The notes beneath the pieces were generated by a model, which did not search any database, was not told where the DNA came from, and saw only the letters and a list, made by a program, of their open reading frames with translations. Position numbers and translations under genes: made by a program. A stretch of DNA of 64,000 bases from Saccharicrinis fermentans DSM 9555 = JCM 21142. Lineage in GTDB: Bacteria; Bacteroidota; Bacteroidia; Bacteroidales; Marinilabiliaceae. Shown here piece after piece: positions 1 to 9,809 of the stretch. The stretch spans positions 628,425-692,424 of the forward strand of contig NZ_KI912107.1 of assembly GCF_000517085.1 (NCBI RefSeq), written 5' to 3'. Each line of letters opens with the position of its first letter. Within the stretch, counting starts at the first letter, position 1.

Positions 1-422
1 AGGTGTTTAACCAATTAAACCGTCCTGATTTGTCTCAATACTGGACACGTAAGGTTGTGAATAAAGTGTTTTCCGGATTGAGTCCTGCTACAGGTTTTAA
101 TGGCGACGAAGATCAAGGTTTAATGGGTAGTTTATCTGTTTTATTGAAATTAGGCCTATTTCAGATGAATGGTGGTACAGAGGAGAACCCTCAATACCAA
201 ATCGGAAGTCCGATTTTTAATCAGATAAAGATTCATTTGAATCCGGATTTTTATCCTGGAAACACTTTTGTGATAAAGACCCATAATAATAGTGCCGACA
301 ATCTTTATGTAAAAAGTATTCAATTAAATAATCAGTTAATAAATGGTACCAATATCCGGCATAATGACATTGTAAAAGGGGGTACCTTGGTGTTAGAAAT
401 GACGGATGCGTCGAATAAATAA
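1..422 (+). CDS. GH92 alpha-mannosidase, C-terminal fragment (cut by window edge)
   Basis: This is the last ~139 residues of a larger protein whose start lies left of the window. Codons run in the frame of base 3 and end with TAA at 420-422. The segment GFNGDEDQGLMGS, followed by a YQIGSPIFNQIKIHL stretch and a KGGTLVLEM ending, matches the C-terminal part of Glyco_hydro_92 proteins, where the GNDDxGxMSAW loop and IGSPxF strand are hallmarks. Here the usual N-D-D of that loop reads D-E-D. Family members are secreted, calcium-dependent exo-alpha-mannosidases acting mainly on alpha-1,2-mannose of N-glycans. It starts a co-directional run of glycoside hydrolases. The family call is firm; linkage specificity cannot be read from this fragment. 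Confidence 0.85.
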   Translation, partial: VFNQLNRPDLSQYWTRKVVNKVFSGLSPATGFNGDEDQGLMGSLSVLLKLGLFQMNGGTEENPQYQIGSPIFNQIKIHLNPDFYPGNTFVIKTHNNSADNLYVKSIQLNNQLINGTNIRHNDIVKGGTLVLEMTDASNK

Positions 423-526
423 GTTAAAGGAATCAATATTAAACTATTGTGTATTTAGTTGTTGGTCCATTAAGTTCAGGAAGTGAATTGTAAAGGTGAA
501 GCGATTAAATGCACAATGGGTAAAAT

Positions 527-1843
527 ATGTGTATGGTGTTGAGTTTAAGAAGAAATGGATTTATTCTTTTGTTGAGTTTACTAACTCTCTCTGTTGTTGG
601 GCAGCTTAAAAATAAGCCAGCTTTGCAAGAGGATTTTATGGATATGGGTTTAGGTATCTTTGTTCATTGGAGTTTAGATTCTCAATTAGGGAGTGTTATT
701 AGTCATTCATTAGTTGGAGCCTCCGAAAATTATGTCAATAAGTATTTTAATGCGCTTCCAAAGACCTTTTATCCAAATAAGTTTGATGCGGACGAATGGG
801 CTAGACTGTTTAAAATGACGGGTGCTGAATATGTTGTTTTTACCACAAAGCACCACAATGGTTTTTGTATGTGGGATACCCAAACGACCGATTTCAATAT
901 AATGAACACGTCCTATGGTAAGGATATTACGGCTATGCTATTCAGATCATTGCGTAAATTTGGATTAAAGGTAGGGGTGTATTTTTCGCCTGAAGATTTT
1001 CATTTTTTGCATAAACAGGGTACGCTTATCTCCAGGAAAGGTGAGTTGAGCCAAATTACCGAAAATAAAGAGCTCTTGGCTTATGATAAAGAACAGGTGA
1101 AAGAGCTGGTTACCAATTATGGACCTATTGATATCATCTTTTTTGATGCCTTTAAAACCGGTCCGCTTGTTCAATATGTACATTCGCTAGATCCCAATAT
1201 TGTGGTTACTCGTGGAGAGATGAAAACGCCGGAACAGCGCATACCTAATGGAGCCATGCCGGGTCCTTGGGAAACTTGTATGACCATGGGAACACAATGG
1301 CAATATAAGCCTACCAATGAAAGCTACAAAAGCGGTACCGATGTGATCAATAAGTTGATAGAGATTAGAGCTAAAGGTGGAAATTTTTTATTGAATGTAG
1401 GGCCAAAACCCAACGGGGAAATTGCTATTGAACAAGAGGTGCGTTTGCGTGAATTGGGTCTTTGGATGTTTGTAAATGAGGAGGCCATCAAGGGGGTGCG
1501 CCCCATGTCTGGTATAGTAAAGGATGGTGATTTGTGGTTTACCCAAAATGAAAAGGAAAAAGCGGTTTATGTTTTGATTACAGGTCAAAGAAAATGGTTC
1601 AAAGGATTTCGTAGAAATTTTATACTGAAAAATTTGAAGGCTACCGACGAAACAACCGTCTCTGTTGTGGGACAAAATGATTTAGTGGTTGAGTATTGGC
1701 CAGAGAATATTCCGGAATCAAAGTTTGTGCAGCATAAAGATGTATTGGAAATATCCATCGCTAGGGCGCAACGTCTTTATAATGATAAAGTTTGGCCCAA
1801 TGCAGTGGTTGTTAAATTAACCAATGTTGAAATTATAAAGTAA
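527..1843 (+). CDS. Secreted alpha-L-fucosidase, GH29 family
   Basis: A 438-residue protein with an N-terminal signal peptide (hydrophobic stretch about residues 11-24, ending VVGQ). The GH29 barrel is recognisable from GLGIFVHWS near residue 40, the KHHNGFCMWDT segment near residue 115, and IIFFDAF, whose Asp207 aligns with the catalytic nucleophile of GH29 (usually WFDG). GGNFLLNVGPKPNGEI near residue 285 is another strong family signature. The protein is predicted to remove alpha-linked L-fucose from glycans outside the cytoplasm. ATG codons at 527 and 533 are both possible starts; no strong ribosome binding site decides between them. It lies 104 bp after the GH92 gene and 142 bp before a GH3 gene on the same strand, consistent with shared glycan catabolism. 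Confidence 0.88.
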   Translation: MCMVLSLRRNGFILLLSLLTLSVVGQLKNKPALQEDFMDMGLGIFVHWSLDSQLGSVISHSLVGASENYVNKYFNALPKTFYPNKFDADEWARLFKMTGAEYVVFTTKHHNGFCMWDTQTTDFNIMNTSYGKDITAMLFRSLRKFGLKVGVYFSPEDFHFLHKQGTLISRKGELSQITENKELLAYDKEQVKELVTNYGPIDIIFFDAFKTGPLVQYVHSLDPNIVVTRGEMKTPEQRIPNGAMPGPWETCMTMGTQWQYKPTNESYKSGTDVINKLIEIRAKGGNFLLNVGPKPNGEIAIEQEVRLRELGLWMFVNEEAIKGVRPMSGIVKDGDLWFTQNEKEKAVYVLITGQRKWFKGFRRNFILKNLKATDETTVSVVGQNDLVVEYWPENIPESKFVQHKDVLEISIARAQRLYNDKVWPNAVVVKLTNVEIIK

Positions 1844-1985
1844 AGGTGTGTTGCAATGGGTAGTGTATAAGTGTTTTGTGTGTGGTTGTGAAATTGGAAT
1901 GGTGTTTTTTACTCTAAATAAATAGCGCCAGTCCATAAAGGAAGTTTTGACTTTATAGATAAGTACTAAATAGAAAATTACGAAA

Positions 1986-4538
1986 ATGAAGTTGTTTCTT
2001 ATATTAATCTTTGCTTTTTGTCCATTTGTTGGCTTTGCGCAAGATAGTTATCTTTTTAAAGATGTAGATTTACCTGTTGAAAAAAGAGTGGATGATTTGC
2101 TGAATCGCCTTACTTTAGAGGAAAAGGTATCTTTGTTAGTCAGTACATCAGAGGAAATAACTCGCTTGGGTGTTGCTAAATATTATCATGGAAATGAAGG
2201 CTTGCATGGGGTGGTGAAAGGTGGGCGTTTTACTGTGTTTCCACAAGCCATAGCACTGGCTGCCACATGGAACCCAGCGCTTATTTATGATGTGGCAACG
2301 GCTATTTCTGATGAAGCCAGGGCCAAATGGAATTTTTATAATCAGGGTAAAGATCAGCTGAACCCATATAGCGATCTGCTAACAATGTGGTCACCTACCA
2401 TTAATATGGCCAGAGACCCTCGTTGGGGAAGAACCCCGGAAACATATGGCGAAGATCCTTTTTTAACCAGTCAGATTGGTGTGTCTTTTGTTAAGGGACT
2501 CCAGGGTGATGACGAAAAATATTTAAAGGTGGTTTCTACCCCTAAACATTTTATTGCCAATAACGAGGAGGAAAATAGGTTTGCATGTAATGTCGATATT
2601 TCGGAAAGCGCATTGCGGGAGTATTATTTGCCTGCCTTTAAGGCTTGTATAACTGAAGGTAAGGCACAGTCAATAATGAGCGCTTACAATGCCATCAATC
2701 AAACACCTTGTTCTGCGAATAGTTGGTTGTTAAACGATGTATTAAGGAATGAATGGGGTTTTAAAGGTTATGTAGTGAGCGATTGTGGTGCACTTACTTA
2801 TCTGGAGAAATCGCACCATTTTGTGACCGATAAAAAGCTGGCTGCAAAAGCAGCTATAGAGGCTGGCCTGGACTTGGAGTGTGGTGACGATATCTATAGA
2901 AACTACTTGGTTCCTGCTTTTAAAGAGGGCCTGGTGAGTGAGGCGTCTATTGATAAGGCGGTTCGAAGGGTGCTGGAGGCTCGTTTTAAATTGGGTATCT
3001 TTGATCCGGTAGAGGATAATCCTTATTCTCGTATTTCGCCCGATGTCATTGCTTCAAAAAAGCACCAGGATCTGGCACTGGAAACAGCAAGGCAGTCCAT
3101 TGTGTTGCTTAAAAACCAAGCGCATTTATTACCGTTGAAAACGAAGGAAATAAAGAAAATTGCAGTGGTTGGTTTTAACGCCAACCAGGTAGTTTTGGGT
3201 GATTACAGTGGTCTGCCTGTGATATCTCCTGTTTCTCCCCTTAAAGGAATTCAAAATAAAGTGGGAGACCAGGTTGAGATACAACATGTGAAATGGAAAA
3301 CAGCTGCAAGAAACTTGTCCTTACTTGAGTCGGAGTATTTGCGTAATGATATGAATGATGAAAAGGGTTTGTATGCTGAGTATTATGATGATAAGTTTTT
3401 AGAAGGAACGCCACAAACCCGTACAGATAAAGTGGTGAATTTTGATCCGGTAAATCAACCACCGGATTCATATAGTAATTATCGCCATAAGTCCATGAGG
3501 TGGACTGGTTATATTGTACCTAATATTTCAGGAGATTATAAAATTGGCGTAAATTCAGATGATGGAATTCGTTTGTGGTTAAATGATAAATTGGTGGTTG
3601 ATGAGTGGCATAACCGCGGTACAACAACAGATCAGGTGGATGTTAAAATGGAGGCAGGAAAGAAATATGCCATTAAGTTGGAGTATTTTGACAATGGAGG
3701 TGATGCTATTTGTCAATTACTTTGGAAAGTGCCAGGGGATACGGGTGATTTGTACGATGAAGATAAACAAGCGGCTCAAACGAGCGATTATGTGATTGCC
3801 ATTATGGGAATCAATAAAACCATTGAAAAAGAGGGAAAAGATAGGGTGGAGTTAGGTCTTCCTGAGGACCAAATAGCTTATTTAAAGGAAATCTACAGCA
3901 TCAATAAAAATTTGGTGGTTGTATTGGTAGCCGGAAGTTCTTTGTCTGTTAATTGGATGGAGGCGCATGTTCCGGCTATTGTAGAGTGTTGGTATCCGGG
4001 TGAGAGTGGAGGAACGGCTCTGGCCGACGTACTTTTCGGAGATTATAACCCGGCAGGAAGATTGCCTTTTACTTTTTATAAATCAGAAAAGGACTTGCCA
4101 CCCATGAACGATTATGAAGTTTCCCATGGTAGAACATATCAATATTTTGAAGGAGAAGCTCTGTATCCTTTTGGTTATGGCTTGAGTTATACTTCCTTTG
4201 CATATTCTCAAATGAATATCTCTAAACATAAAGAAAGTGTTACGGTTTCAATGAAAGTTAAAAATACTGGTGAACGTAAAGGTGATGAGGTCGTGCAACT
4301 CTACGTGAGAGATGTGAAATCATCTGTGCAACGCCCATTGAAACAATTGGTTGGTTTTCGAAGAACTTCTCTTGATGTAGGAGAAATGAAGAACATTCAA
4401 TTTGAAGTCCCTATATCTGCCTTGATGTATTGGAATGAAGATTGCGAAGAATGGCAATTTGAAAAGGGAGCATTTGAATTTATGCTAGGTGCATCTTCGA
4501 AGGATATCCGTTTAAAAAAGACTTGTACGATAAAATAA
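1986..4538 (+). CDS. Secreted GH3 beta-glycosidase with inserted PA14 domain
   Basis: An 850-residue protein with a signal peptide (about residues 1-18, ending GFAQ). The N-terminal GH3 barrel contains DPRWGRTPETYGEDP near residue 144, KHFIANN near 187 and VVSDCGA with the nucleophile Asp266. The second GH3 domain starts near residue 370. A PA14 carbohydrate-binding domain (about residues 461-583, GLYAEYYDD to LLWKVPGD) is inserted in it. The C-terminal fibronectin III-like domain carries GDEVVQLYVRD. This architecture is common in beta-glucosidases and beta-xylosidases of Bacteroidota; the substrate (glucoside, xyloside or arabinoside) cannot be fixed from sequence alone. Only 37 bp separate its stop from the next gene's start, suggesting cotranscription. 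Confidence 0.9.
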   Translation: MKLFLILIFAFCPFVGFAQDSYLFKDVDLPVEKRVDDLLNRLTLEEKVSLLVSTSEEITRLGVAKYYHGNEGLHGVVKGGRFTVFPQAIALAATWNPALIYDVATAISDEARAKWNFYNQGKDQLNPYSDLLTMWSPTINMARDPRWGRTPETYGEDPFLTSQIGVSFVKGLQGDDEKYLKVVSTPKHFIANNEEENRFACNVDISESALREYYLPAFKACITEGKAQSIMSAYNAINQTPCSANSWLLNDVLRNEWGFKGYVVSDCGALTYLEKSHHFVTDKKLAAKAAIEAGLDLECGDDIYRNYLVPAFKEGLVSEASIDKAVRRVLEARFKLGIFDPVEDNPYSRISPDVIASKKHQDLALETARQSIVLLKNQAHLLPLKTKEIKKIAVVGFNANQVVLGDYSGLPVISPVSPLKGIQNKVGDQVEIQHVKWKTAARNLSLLESEYLRNDMNDEKGLYAEYYDDKFLEGTPQTRTDKVVNFDPVNQPPDSYSNYRHKSMRWTGYIVPNISGDYKIGVNSDDGIRLWLNDKLVVDEWHNRGTTTDQVDVKMEAGKKYAIKLEYFDNGGDAICQLLWKVPGDTGDLYDEDKQAAQTSDYVIAIMGINKTIEKEGKDRVELGLPEDQIAYLKEIYSINKNLVVVLVAGSSLSVNWMEAHVPAIVECWYPGESGGTALADVLFGDYNPAGRLPFTFYKSEKDLPPMNDYEVSHGRTYQYFEGEALYPFGYGLSYTSFAYSQMNISKHKESVTVSMKVKNTGERKGDEVVQLYVRDVKSSVQRPLKQLVGFRRTSLDVGEMKNIQFEVPISALMYWNEDCEEWQFEKGAFEFMLGASSKDIRLKKTCTIK

Positions 4539-4575
4539 TTGTCAATTTATATTTATGTTTTTTATTTTTGGGAGT

Positions 4576-6444
4576 ATGAAAAAAATAATGATGTTATCCA
4601 ATAGTAAATTTTATGTGCTACAAGTTTTGTTTTTGTTCGGTAGTTTCTCGATGCAAAGTCAATTGACCAAAGTACCCCAGGAAAGTGATTTTGTATCGAA
4701 AATGATGAGCCCACGGCAGATTATTGAAGTGGGGAAAGGACATTATTTTATTGATTTTGGCAAGGCTTATTTTGGTACGGTGGTATTATGCTCCCAAAGA
4801 GATCAAAACGATAGTTTGATTGTTCGTTTAGGTGAGAAATTAACCGCTACTCACGAAATAGATAGAAACCCCGGTGGTACCATTCGGTATCAGGAAGTGC
4901 AGCTTGATCAAATAACAGGCCATCAGAATATGGTGGTTCCTTTGAAGGCCGATAAGCGAAATACCAAACCGGGCGCTATTATTCTTCCCGATTCGTTTGG
5001 GGTGATCATGCCTTTCAGATATTGTGAACTGGAGAATCTTCAAGTACCAATGGAAGAGCTGGAGATCTGGCAAAAGGTCTATCATTATAAATTTAATGAT
5101 GAGGCTGGAATGTTTTCGTCGTCTGATACTGTTTTAAATGCAGTATGGGATTTGTGTAAGCATACCATTAAGGCAACGAGCTTTGCCGGTTATTATGTGG
5201 ATGGGGACAGAGAACGTATTCCTTATGAGGCGGATGCATATATCAACCAGCTGAGTCATTATGCTGTAGATAGTGTTTATTCCATAGCTCGCAGAACCAA
5301 TGAATATTTTATTCAGCATCCTACCTGGCCAACAGAATGGCTTCTTCATACCGTAATGATGTTTTATCAGGATTATATGTATACGGGAAACATTGATTTG
5401 TTAGAAAAGTATTATGATGTACTGAAGGTTAGAACATTGATGGATCTGGAGCGGGAGGATGGATTAATTAGTTCTAAATCAGATAAGTTAAATGGCGTTT
5501 TTAAAACCCAATTGGGATTTAAGAACGCGCGAACAAATGTGAGGGATATTGTTGATTGGCCCGCAGGACAAAAGGATACAGGATGGAAGCTGGCTACAGA
5601 AGCCGGAGAACGTGATGGCTATGAGATGATGGCGATTAATACGGTGGTTAATTCTTTCTATTACTACAATATGTATCTTATGTCGGAGATAGCCGGTTAT
5701 CTTGGGAAAAAAGATGATGTTAAGTTTTTTCATCAGAAAGCCGAAAAAGTAAAAAAGGTGATCAATGAAAAGCTTTTTGATAAATCACGTGGTATTTATG
5801 TGGATGGAGAAGGTTCAACGCATGCTTCTCTTCATGCCAATATGTTTCCTCTGGCGTTTAATCTTGTTCCGGATAGTTATAAAAAGACCGTTGTTGAGTT
5901 TGTGAAGACGCGTGGTATGGCTTGTAGTGTATACGGCGCACAGTACTTATTGGAAGGCTTATTCAATGTCAATGAGTCGGGATACGCTTTGCAACTGATT
6001 ACTGAAACAGAAAGTGACCGTTCATGGTGGAATATGATTCAAATTGGGTCTACCATGGCATTGGAGGCCTGGGATATGAAATATAAGCCTAATTCAGACT
6101 GGAATCATGCCTGGGGAACGGCACCGTTGAATATTATTACCCGCCGGATGTGGGGAGTGACGCCGAAAACGCCGGGATTTGCTGATGTACAAATTAAACC
6201 TCAATTAGATGGATTGGAATTTTCAGACATTAAAGTCCCCACCATCAAGGGTGTTATTGTGGCAAAGTATAAGCTGACGAAAGATGGCGATCCGTTTTAT
6301 GAAATTAAGCTGCCGCAAGGTATGAATGGGGAGTTTATTTTGCCCAACAGTAAGAATAAAGTACAGCTTAACAATCGTGTCGTTAAAAATAAGAAAATAT
6401 TGAAGCTGGCGAACGGTGTAAATATTTTGCAGATTCAGCAGTAA
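4576..6444 (+). CDS. Secreted alpha-L-rhamnosidase-like six-hairpin glycosidase (GH78-type)
   Basis: About 622 residues with a signal peptide. I place the start at ATG 4576 (MKKIMML...), preceded by GGGAG; an upstream in-frame ATG at 4555 would only add seven residues before the signal peptide. A short beta-sandwich region is followed by an (alpha/alpha)6 barrel. The segment YYVDGDRERIPYEADAYINQ (about residues 215-235) is the GH78 catalytic region, where acidic residues in the DGDRER...YEAD stretch act in inverting catalysis, and WGVTPKTPGF near the C-terminus is typical of the domain after the barrel. It is shorter than many GH78 enzymes because N-terminal accessory domains are absent. It is the last gene of the glycosidase run and faces a convergent AraC gene. 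Confidence 0.82.
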   Translation: MKKIMMLSNSKFYVLQVLFLFGSFSMQSQLTKVPQESDFVSKMMSPRQIIEVGKGHYFIDFGKAYFGTVVLCSQRDQNDSLIVRLGEKLTATHEIDRNPGGTIRYQEVQLDQITGHQNMVVPLKADKRNTKPGAIILPDSFGVIMPFRYCELENLQVPMEELEIWQKVYHYKFNDEAGMFSSSDTVLNAVWDLCKHTIKATSFAGYYVDGDRERIPYEADAYINQLSHYAVDSVYSIARRTNEYFIQHPTWPTEWLLHTVMMFYQDYMYTGNIDLLEKYYDVLKVRTLMDLEREDGLISSKSDKLNGVFKTQLGFKNARTNVRDIVDWPAGQKDTGWKLATEAGERDGYEMMAINTVVNSFYYYNMYLMSEIAGYLGKKDDVKFFHQKAEKVKKVINEKLFDKSRGIYVDGEGSTHASLHANMFPLAFNLVPDSYKKTVVEFVKTRGMACSVYGAQYLLEGLFNVNESGYALQLITETESDRSWWNMIQIGSTMALEAWDMKYKPNSDWNHAWGTAPLNIITRRMWGVTPKTPGFADVQIKPQLDGLEFSDIKVPTIKGVIVAKYKLTKDGDPFYEIKLPQGMNGEFILPNSKNKVQLNNRVVKNKKILKLANGVNILQIQQ

Positions 6445-6697
6445 ATCATTAAAAAAGACATAAGCACCTTCACTTTCTTGTTTTACGAGAATCATTGTGT
6501 CCCAGCCGGAAGTGATAGCTTTATTAAGTCCTGGCTGATATTAAACGTATTTTCGACTGATGACGATATGTTATAAATGCATTCAAAGTGAATAAAACGA
6601 GGAGGACAACATGAATTAATGCCATCTTCTACCCAAAAATACCATTTGTCAGTCAAATTATTGATCTGGGGATTTTAGGTTATAATTAAATTTTGTA

Positions 6698-7543
6698 TCA
6701 TTTATCCCTAAACTGTTTGGGAGACAATCCTGAGTGACGTTTGAAAAATTTGCAAAAAGACGATGGGTCAGGGAAATTTAGTTCATCTGAAATTTCCATA
6801 ATAGATTTTGAAGTTGCGTTTAATTGTAGTTTTATTTCTGTCATTATATAATCATCAATCATTTTTTTTGCACTTTGTCCTCTTACTTCAGATGTTACAA
6901 GCGAAAGATATTTGGGGGTTATATTTAGTTTGTCGGCATAAAATGCTACATCTCTACTTTCATTGAAATATTGTATTATCAGGTTGATAAACATTTTTGT
7001 AATCTCAATTCTACGTGTATGTTTAACTGTGTCTTTCAATAATTCATGGTGAATGCCATTGTATCTGTTAAGGTAAAACACTCGCAATAGACTTATTATA
7101 ATTTCGTTTCGAAAGATGTTATCAACCTCTTCGTATTTGCTTTTTATGAGTTCTATAAATTTGATCTCGGCTTTGTATATTTCTTCAGGGGCATTAAATA
7201 CCGGTATTTCTTTTAAAAATACTTCAAATTCTGGTGAAAATCGGAACATTATATTTTGCAATATCTCGTTGGAGTAAGTAACATAAATCAAGGAAAAATC
7301 CTCACTTAGCTGTTTTTGCTCTATTATTTGCATGGGAAAAAGGGTAAGAATAGCTCCTTTTTCAAAATGGTGTTTAATGAAATCAATCATCACATCGGTA
7401 CTTCCATTTGTACATATACACGTCATTCCTCTTGTTAAACGTTCCGGTGAATGTTCAATAGGTAGTTTTGTATGATGTAATTTTATTGAAAAATTATGGT
7501 CTAAATTTATATTGGAGTCTGGTAATTTGGAATCGGTTAACAT
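6698..7543 (-). CDS. AraC-family transcriptional regulator, divergent to MFS efflux gene
   Basis: A 281-residue cytoplasmic regulator. The N-terminal ~160 residues are a poorly conserved ligand-sensing domain. The C-terminal ~100 residues form the double helix-turn-helix of AraC/XylS proteins, with ISDELNFPDPSSFCKFFKRH and GLSPKQFR as clear second-helix signatures. I chose the ATG at 7543 over the longer reading from 7621: the extra 26 residues look unlike a domain, and a minus-strand TAnnTTTG promoter box lies at 7598-7605, inside that extension. It is transcribed away from the DHA2-type exporter at 7697, the usual arrangement of a local activator or repressor of an efflux gene. It belongs to the same subfamily as the regulator at 17365. 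Confidence 0.85.
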   Translation of the reverse strand: MLTDSKLPDSNINLDHNFSIKLHHTKLPIEHSPERLTRGMTCICTNGSTDVMIDFIKHHFEKGAILTLFPMQIIEQKQLSEDFSLIYVTYSNEILQNIMFRFSPEFEVFLKEIPVFNAPEEIYKAEIKFIELIKSKYEEVDNIFRNEIIISLLRVFYLNRYNGIHHELLKDTVKHTRRIEITKMFINLIIQYFNESRDVAFYADKLNITPKYLSLVTSEVRGQSAKKMIDDYIMTEIKLQLNATSKSIMEISDELNFPDPSSFCKFFKRHSGLSPKQFRDK

Positions 7544-7597
7544 TAGTTGCGAATTCTCTTTATGACTATTAATTATCCTTGTTTTGTAATTCAACCA

Positions 7598-7605
7598 CAA
7601 AAGTA
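7598..7605 (-). promoter_or_regulatory. Bacteroidetes -7 promoter box for the AraC gene
   Basis: On the minus strand this reads TACTTTTG, an exact match to the Bacteroidetes TAnnTTTG -7 box. It lies about 55 bp upstream of the ATG at 7543. The -33 box is weak. Confidence 0.45.
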
Positions 7606-7696
7606 CTGGAAATAATGACAAGTTTTAGTGAAAAACTGAACCCATATTATCCTTGAGAATTTTATTGTTTTGTATTAAAATTTTAAGAAAGTAAAA

Positions 7697-9211
7697 ATGG
7701 AACAAAAAAATATTGAAACATACGAAGAAACAGCACCTGAAATAGCCACTCAAGATAAGGTTGAAGTTTTCCAACCAGCATCAGATAATCAATTAGCATT
7801 GACAAGAAAACAACAGATTCTAATTATGCTACCTTTATTAATTGGTGGCTTTATAGCATTATTAAACGAAACAATTTTAAATGTGGCTTTTCCAAATTTG
7901 ATGTCAAGTTTGGGAGTTTCTTTAAGTACTGTGCAATGGTTAGGAACGGCTTACCTTTTGATTGTAGGTATTTTGGTTCCTGTTACTGCATTTCTCATAA
8001 AAACGTTCACCACTAAAAAGTTATACCTATTTGCGATGCTTTTTTTTACGCTTGGAACAACACTATGCGGCATTTCTCAAAGTTTTACGCTTTTACTGAT
8101 TTCAAGAATCCTTCAGGGTGTTGGTACAGGTATGCTACTACCCATAATGATGGATACGGTGATGGCTATTTTCCCTCCAGAAAAACGGGGAAGTGCTATG
8201 GGCATTAGCATGATGGTGGTAATTGCAGCACCAGGAGTTGGACCAACTTTGGGTGGTTATATTTTGAAATATTTAGACTGGCACTGGCTGTTTTTTATTA
8301 TGCTACCGATAGCAGTTGTTGCAATTGTACTAGGAATGCTATACCTGAAAAGTTATTCCACTTTAACCAAACCCAAAATTGATGTTTTTTCCATCCTCCT
8401 TTCTACCGTCGGCTTTGGTGGGCTGATATTTGGGATTTCTTCTATAGAAACACTGGGTTTGTGGAATGTTACGACTTTTGTCCCTCTATTTTGTGGACTT
8501 ATAAGTTTGTTTATCTTTTCAAAACGACAGTTGTCAATGAAACAGCCTATGCTGGAACTTAGGGTACTCCGTTATCCTGTGTTTTTATTTGGGACAATCA
8601 TTCTATTTTTATCTTTTTTAATACCCTTTGCTACAAATATCATTTTACCGACCTATCTGCAAAATGCGTTAAATATAAATGTAGGTACTGCAGGATTATC
8701 CATGTTACCCGGTAGTATTATGATGGTATTTCTTGTTCCATTGTCAGGGCGTTTTTATGACAAAATAGGGGCAAAACCCATAGTTGTAGCCGGTTTTACA
8801 CCCTTAATCATAAGCATGTTCTTTTTCTCTCGTATTTCTACAAGCACAGAATTGACAACAATTATTGTTTTTCACATTTTAATGTGCATTGGAATTTCAT
8901 TAATTATTACACCGTTACAAACTAATTCATTAAACCAACTTCCTAAGAAATACATGGCTCATGGCGTGGCTATTCTAAATACAACACAACAGATTGCTGC
9001 ATCGTTTGGTTCTTCGTTGTTTATTGGATTAATGGGTGCCCGATACGTCAAATATCTTGCACGTATAGAGAACCCAGACCTTAGCCAACAACAACTGGCC
9101 ACCATTGAAGGCACCACAACTTCATTTACCGTAGCCCTTGGAGTTGTTTTAATAGGTTTCCTCATATCTTTTTTTATAAAACGAAGAACGGAAATATCAA
9201 GCGAAAATTAA
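7697..9211 (+). CDS. DHA2-family MFS multidrug exporter (EmrB/QacA type)
   Basis: A 504-residue integral inner-membrane protein. After a ~40-residue hydrophilic N-terminus there are about 14 hydrophobic segments, the count typical of the DHA2 drug:H+ antiporter family rather than the 12-helix DHA1 type. The sequence APGVGPTLGGYIL in the fifth segment is the antiporter motif C, and LNETILNVAFPNL in the first segment is typical of EmrB. It is predicted to export hydrophobic toxic compounds using the proton gradient. No EmrA-type adaptor is adjacent. The divergent AraC regulator across a 150-bp gap probably controls it. Confidence 0.9.
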   Translation: MEQKNIETYEETAPEIATQDKVEVFQPASDNQLALTRKQQILIMLPLLIGGFIALLNETILNVAFPNLMSSLGVSLSTVQWLGTAYLLIVGILVPVTAFLIKTFTTKKLYLFAMLFFTLGTTLCGISQSFTLLLISRILQGVGTGMLLPIMMDTVMAIFPPEKRGSAMGISMMVVIAAPGVGPTLGGYILKYLDWHWLFFIMLPIAVVAIVLGMLYLKSYSTLTKPKIDVFSILLSTVGFGGLIFGISSIETLGLWNVTTFVPLFCGLISLFIFSKRQLSMKQPMLELRVLRYPVFLFGTIILFLSFLIPFATNIILPTYLQNALNINVGTAGLSMLPGSIMMVFLVPLSGRFYDKIGAKPIVVAGFTPLIISMFFFSRISTSTELTTIIVFHILMCIGISLIITPLQTNSLNQLPKKYMAHGVAILNTTQQIAASFGSSLFIGLMGARYVKYLARIENPDLSQQQLATIEGTTTSFTVALGVVLIGFLISFFIKRRTEISSEN

Positions 9212-9443
9212 TACTTAATAAATCATTGTTGTTCGGCAATCTGAAATGAGTCTAATTTCATTGTCCTAAGTATCCGATATTTATATCTGTAATTTTTATT
9301 TTATTTGTAGAAACATCCAAATATTCTGTGGGAAAATTACGTCTATTTTGCTTGTTCATATAGCGTTCTGGTGCCGCTATGGATTCACCCTTTCTATTTT
9401 GATAATAGTAAGCATTAGAAATAATTCATTTTTTTATTACATT

Positions 9444-9451
9444 TATATTTG
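9444..9451 (+). promoter_or_regulatory. Bacteroidetes -7 promoter box before a small ORF
   Basis: TATATTTG is an exact TAnnTTTG match, about 20 bp upstream of a short ORF at 9472. With the hairpin at 9718-9742 it outlines a short transcription unit of roughly 290 nt. Confidence 0.45.
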
Positions 9452-9471
9452 CAGCCTTAAAATTGGTCGTA

Positions 9472-9612
9472 ATGGAAAAACTGAAATTGTTGAGCAGTGG
9501 AATGGATATAACTTCCCCTGCTGTTCGACATTTCGGGCAGGTTTATAAGGATTTGCAAATGCAGTCGCCCATGGTAGGTATGAAAGATTCGTTTTGTATG
9601 CTATTGGGATGA
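9472..9612 (+). CDS. Small ORF of unknown function (46 residues) or gene remnant
   Basis: ATG at 9472 opens a 46-codon frame beginning MEKLKLLSSGMDITSP and ending at TGA 9610-9612. A second short frame (27 codons) starts at ATG 9609, overlapping it. I do not recognise either peptide and see no transmembrane segment. Evidence for reality is positional: an exact -7 promoter box stands ~20 bp upstream and a terminator-like hairpin ~100 bp downstream, inside an otherwise gene-free ~600-bp gap between the MFS and MATE genes. It could be a small protein, a structured RNA, or the N-terminal stub of a decayed gene; I cannot decide from sequence. Nothing else in 9212-9809 is recognisable. Confidence 0.3.
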   Translation: MEKLKLLSSGMDITSPAVRHFGQVYKDLQMQSPMVGMKDSFCMLLG

Positions 9613-9717
9613 ATTCAGGATATACTGTAAAACAAGGCACTAAGTCAGAAAGTCTGGGGGCAGTATCTTCTGATCCTTGTGTCGTAAATTGAAAACTACT
9701 CGTCTACCGAAATTAAG

Positions 9718-9742
9718 CGGAAGTACACTGCTTATCCTTCCG
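9718..9742 (+). terminator. Terminator-like hairpin
   Basis: CGGAAG and CTTCCG form a 6-bp stem around a 13-nt loop and are followed by TTTATTCTTTT on the + strand. It would end the short unit that starts near 9451. Confidence 0.4.
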
Positions 9743-9809
9743 TTTATTCTTTTCTATTTAGTTTTATGATTTTATCCGAGGGTTGAAATCAAAACCATTG
9801 CCTAGCAAA

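Noticed and set aside
1-6444. Complete polysaccharide utilisation locus
   Set aside because: Only glycosidases are visible; no SusC/SusD pair or dedicated regulator is adjacent, so I only call a glycosidase cluster.
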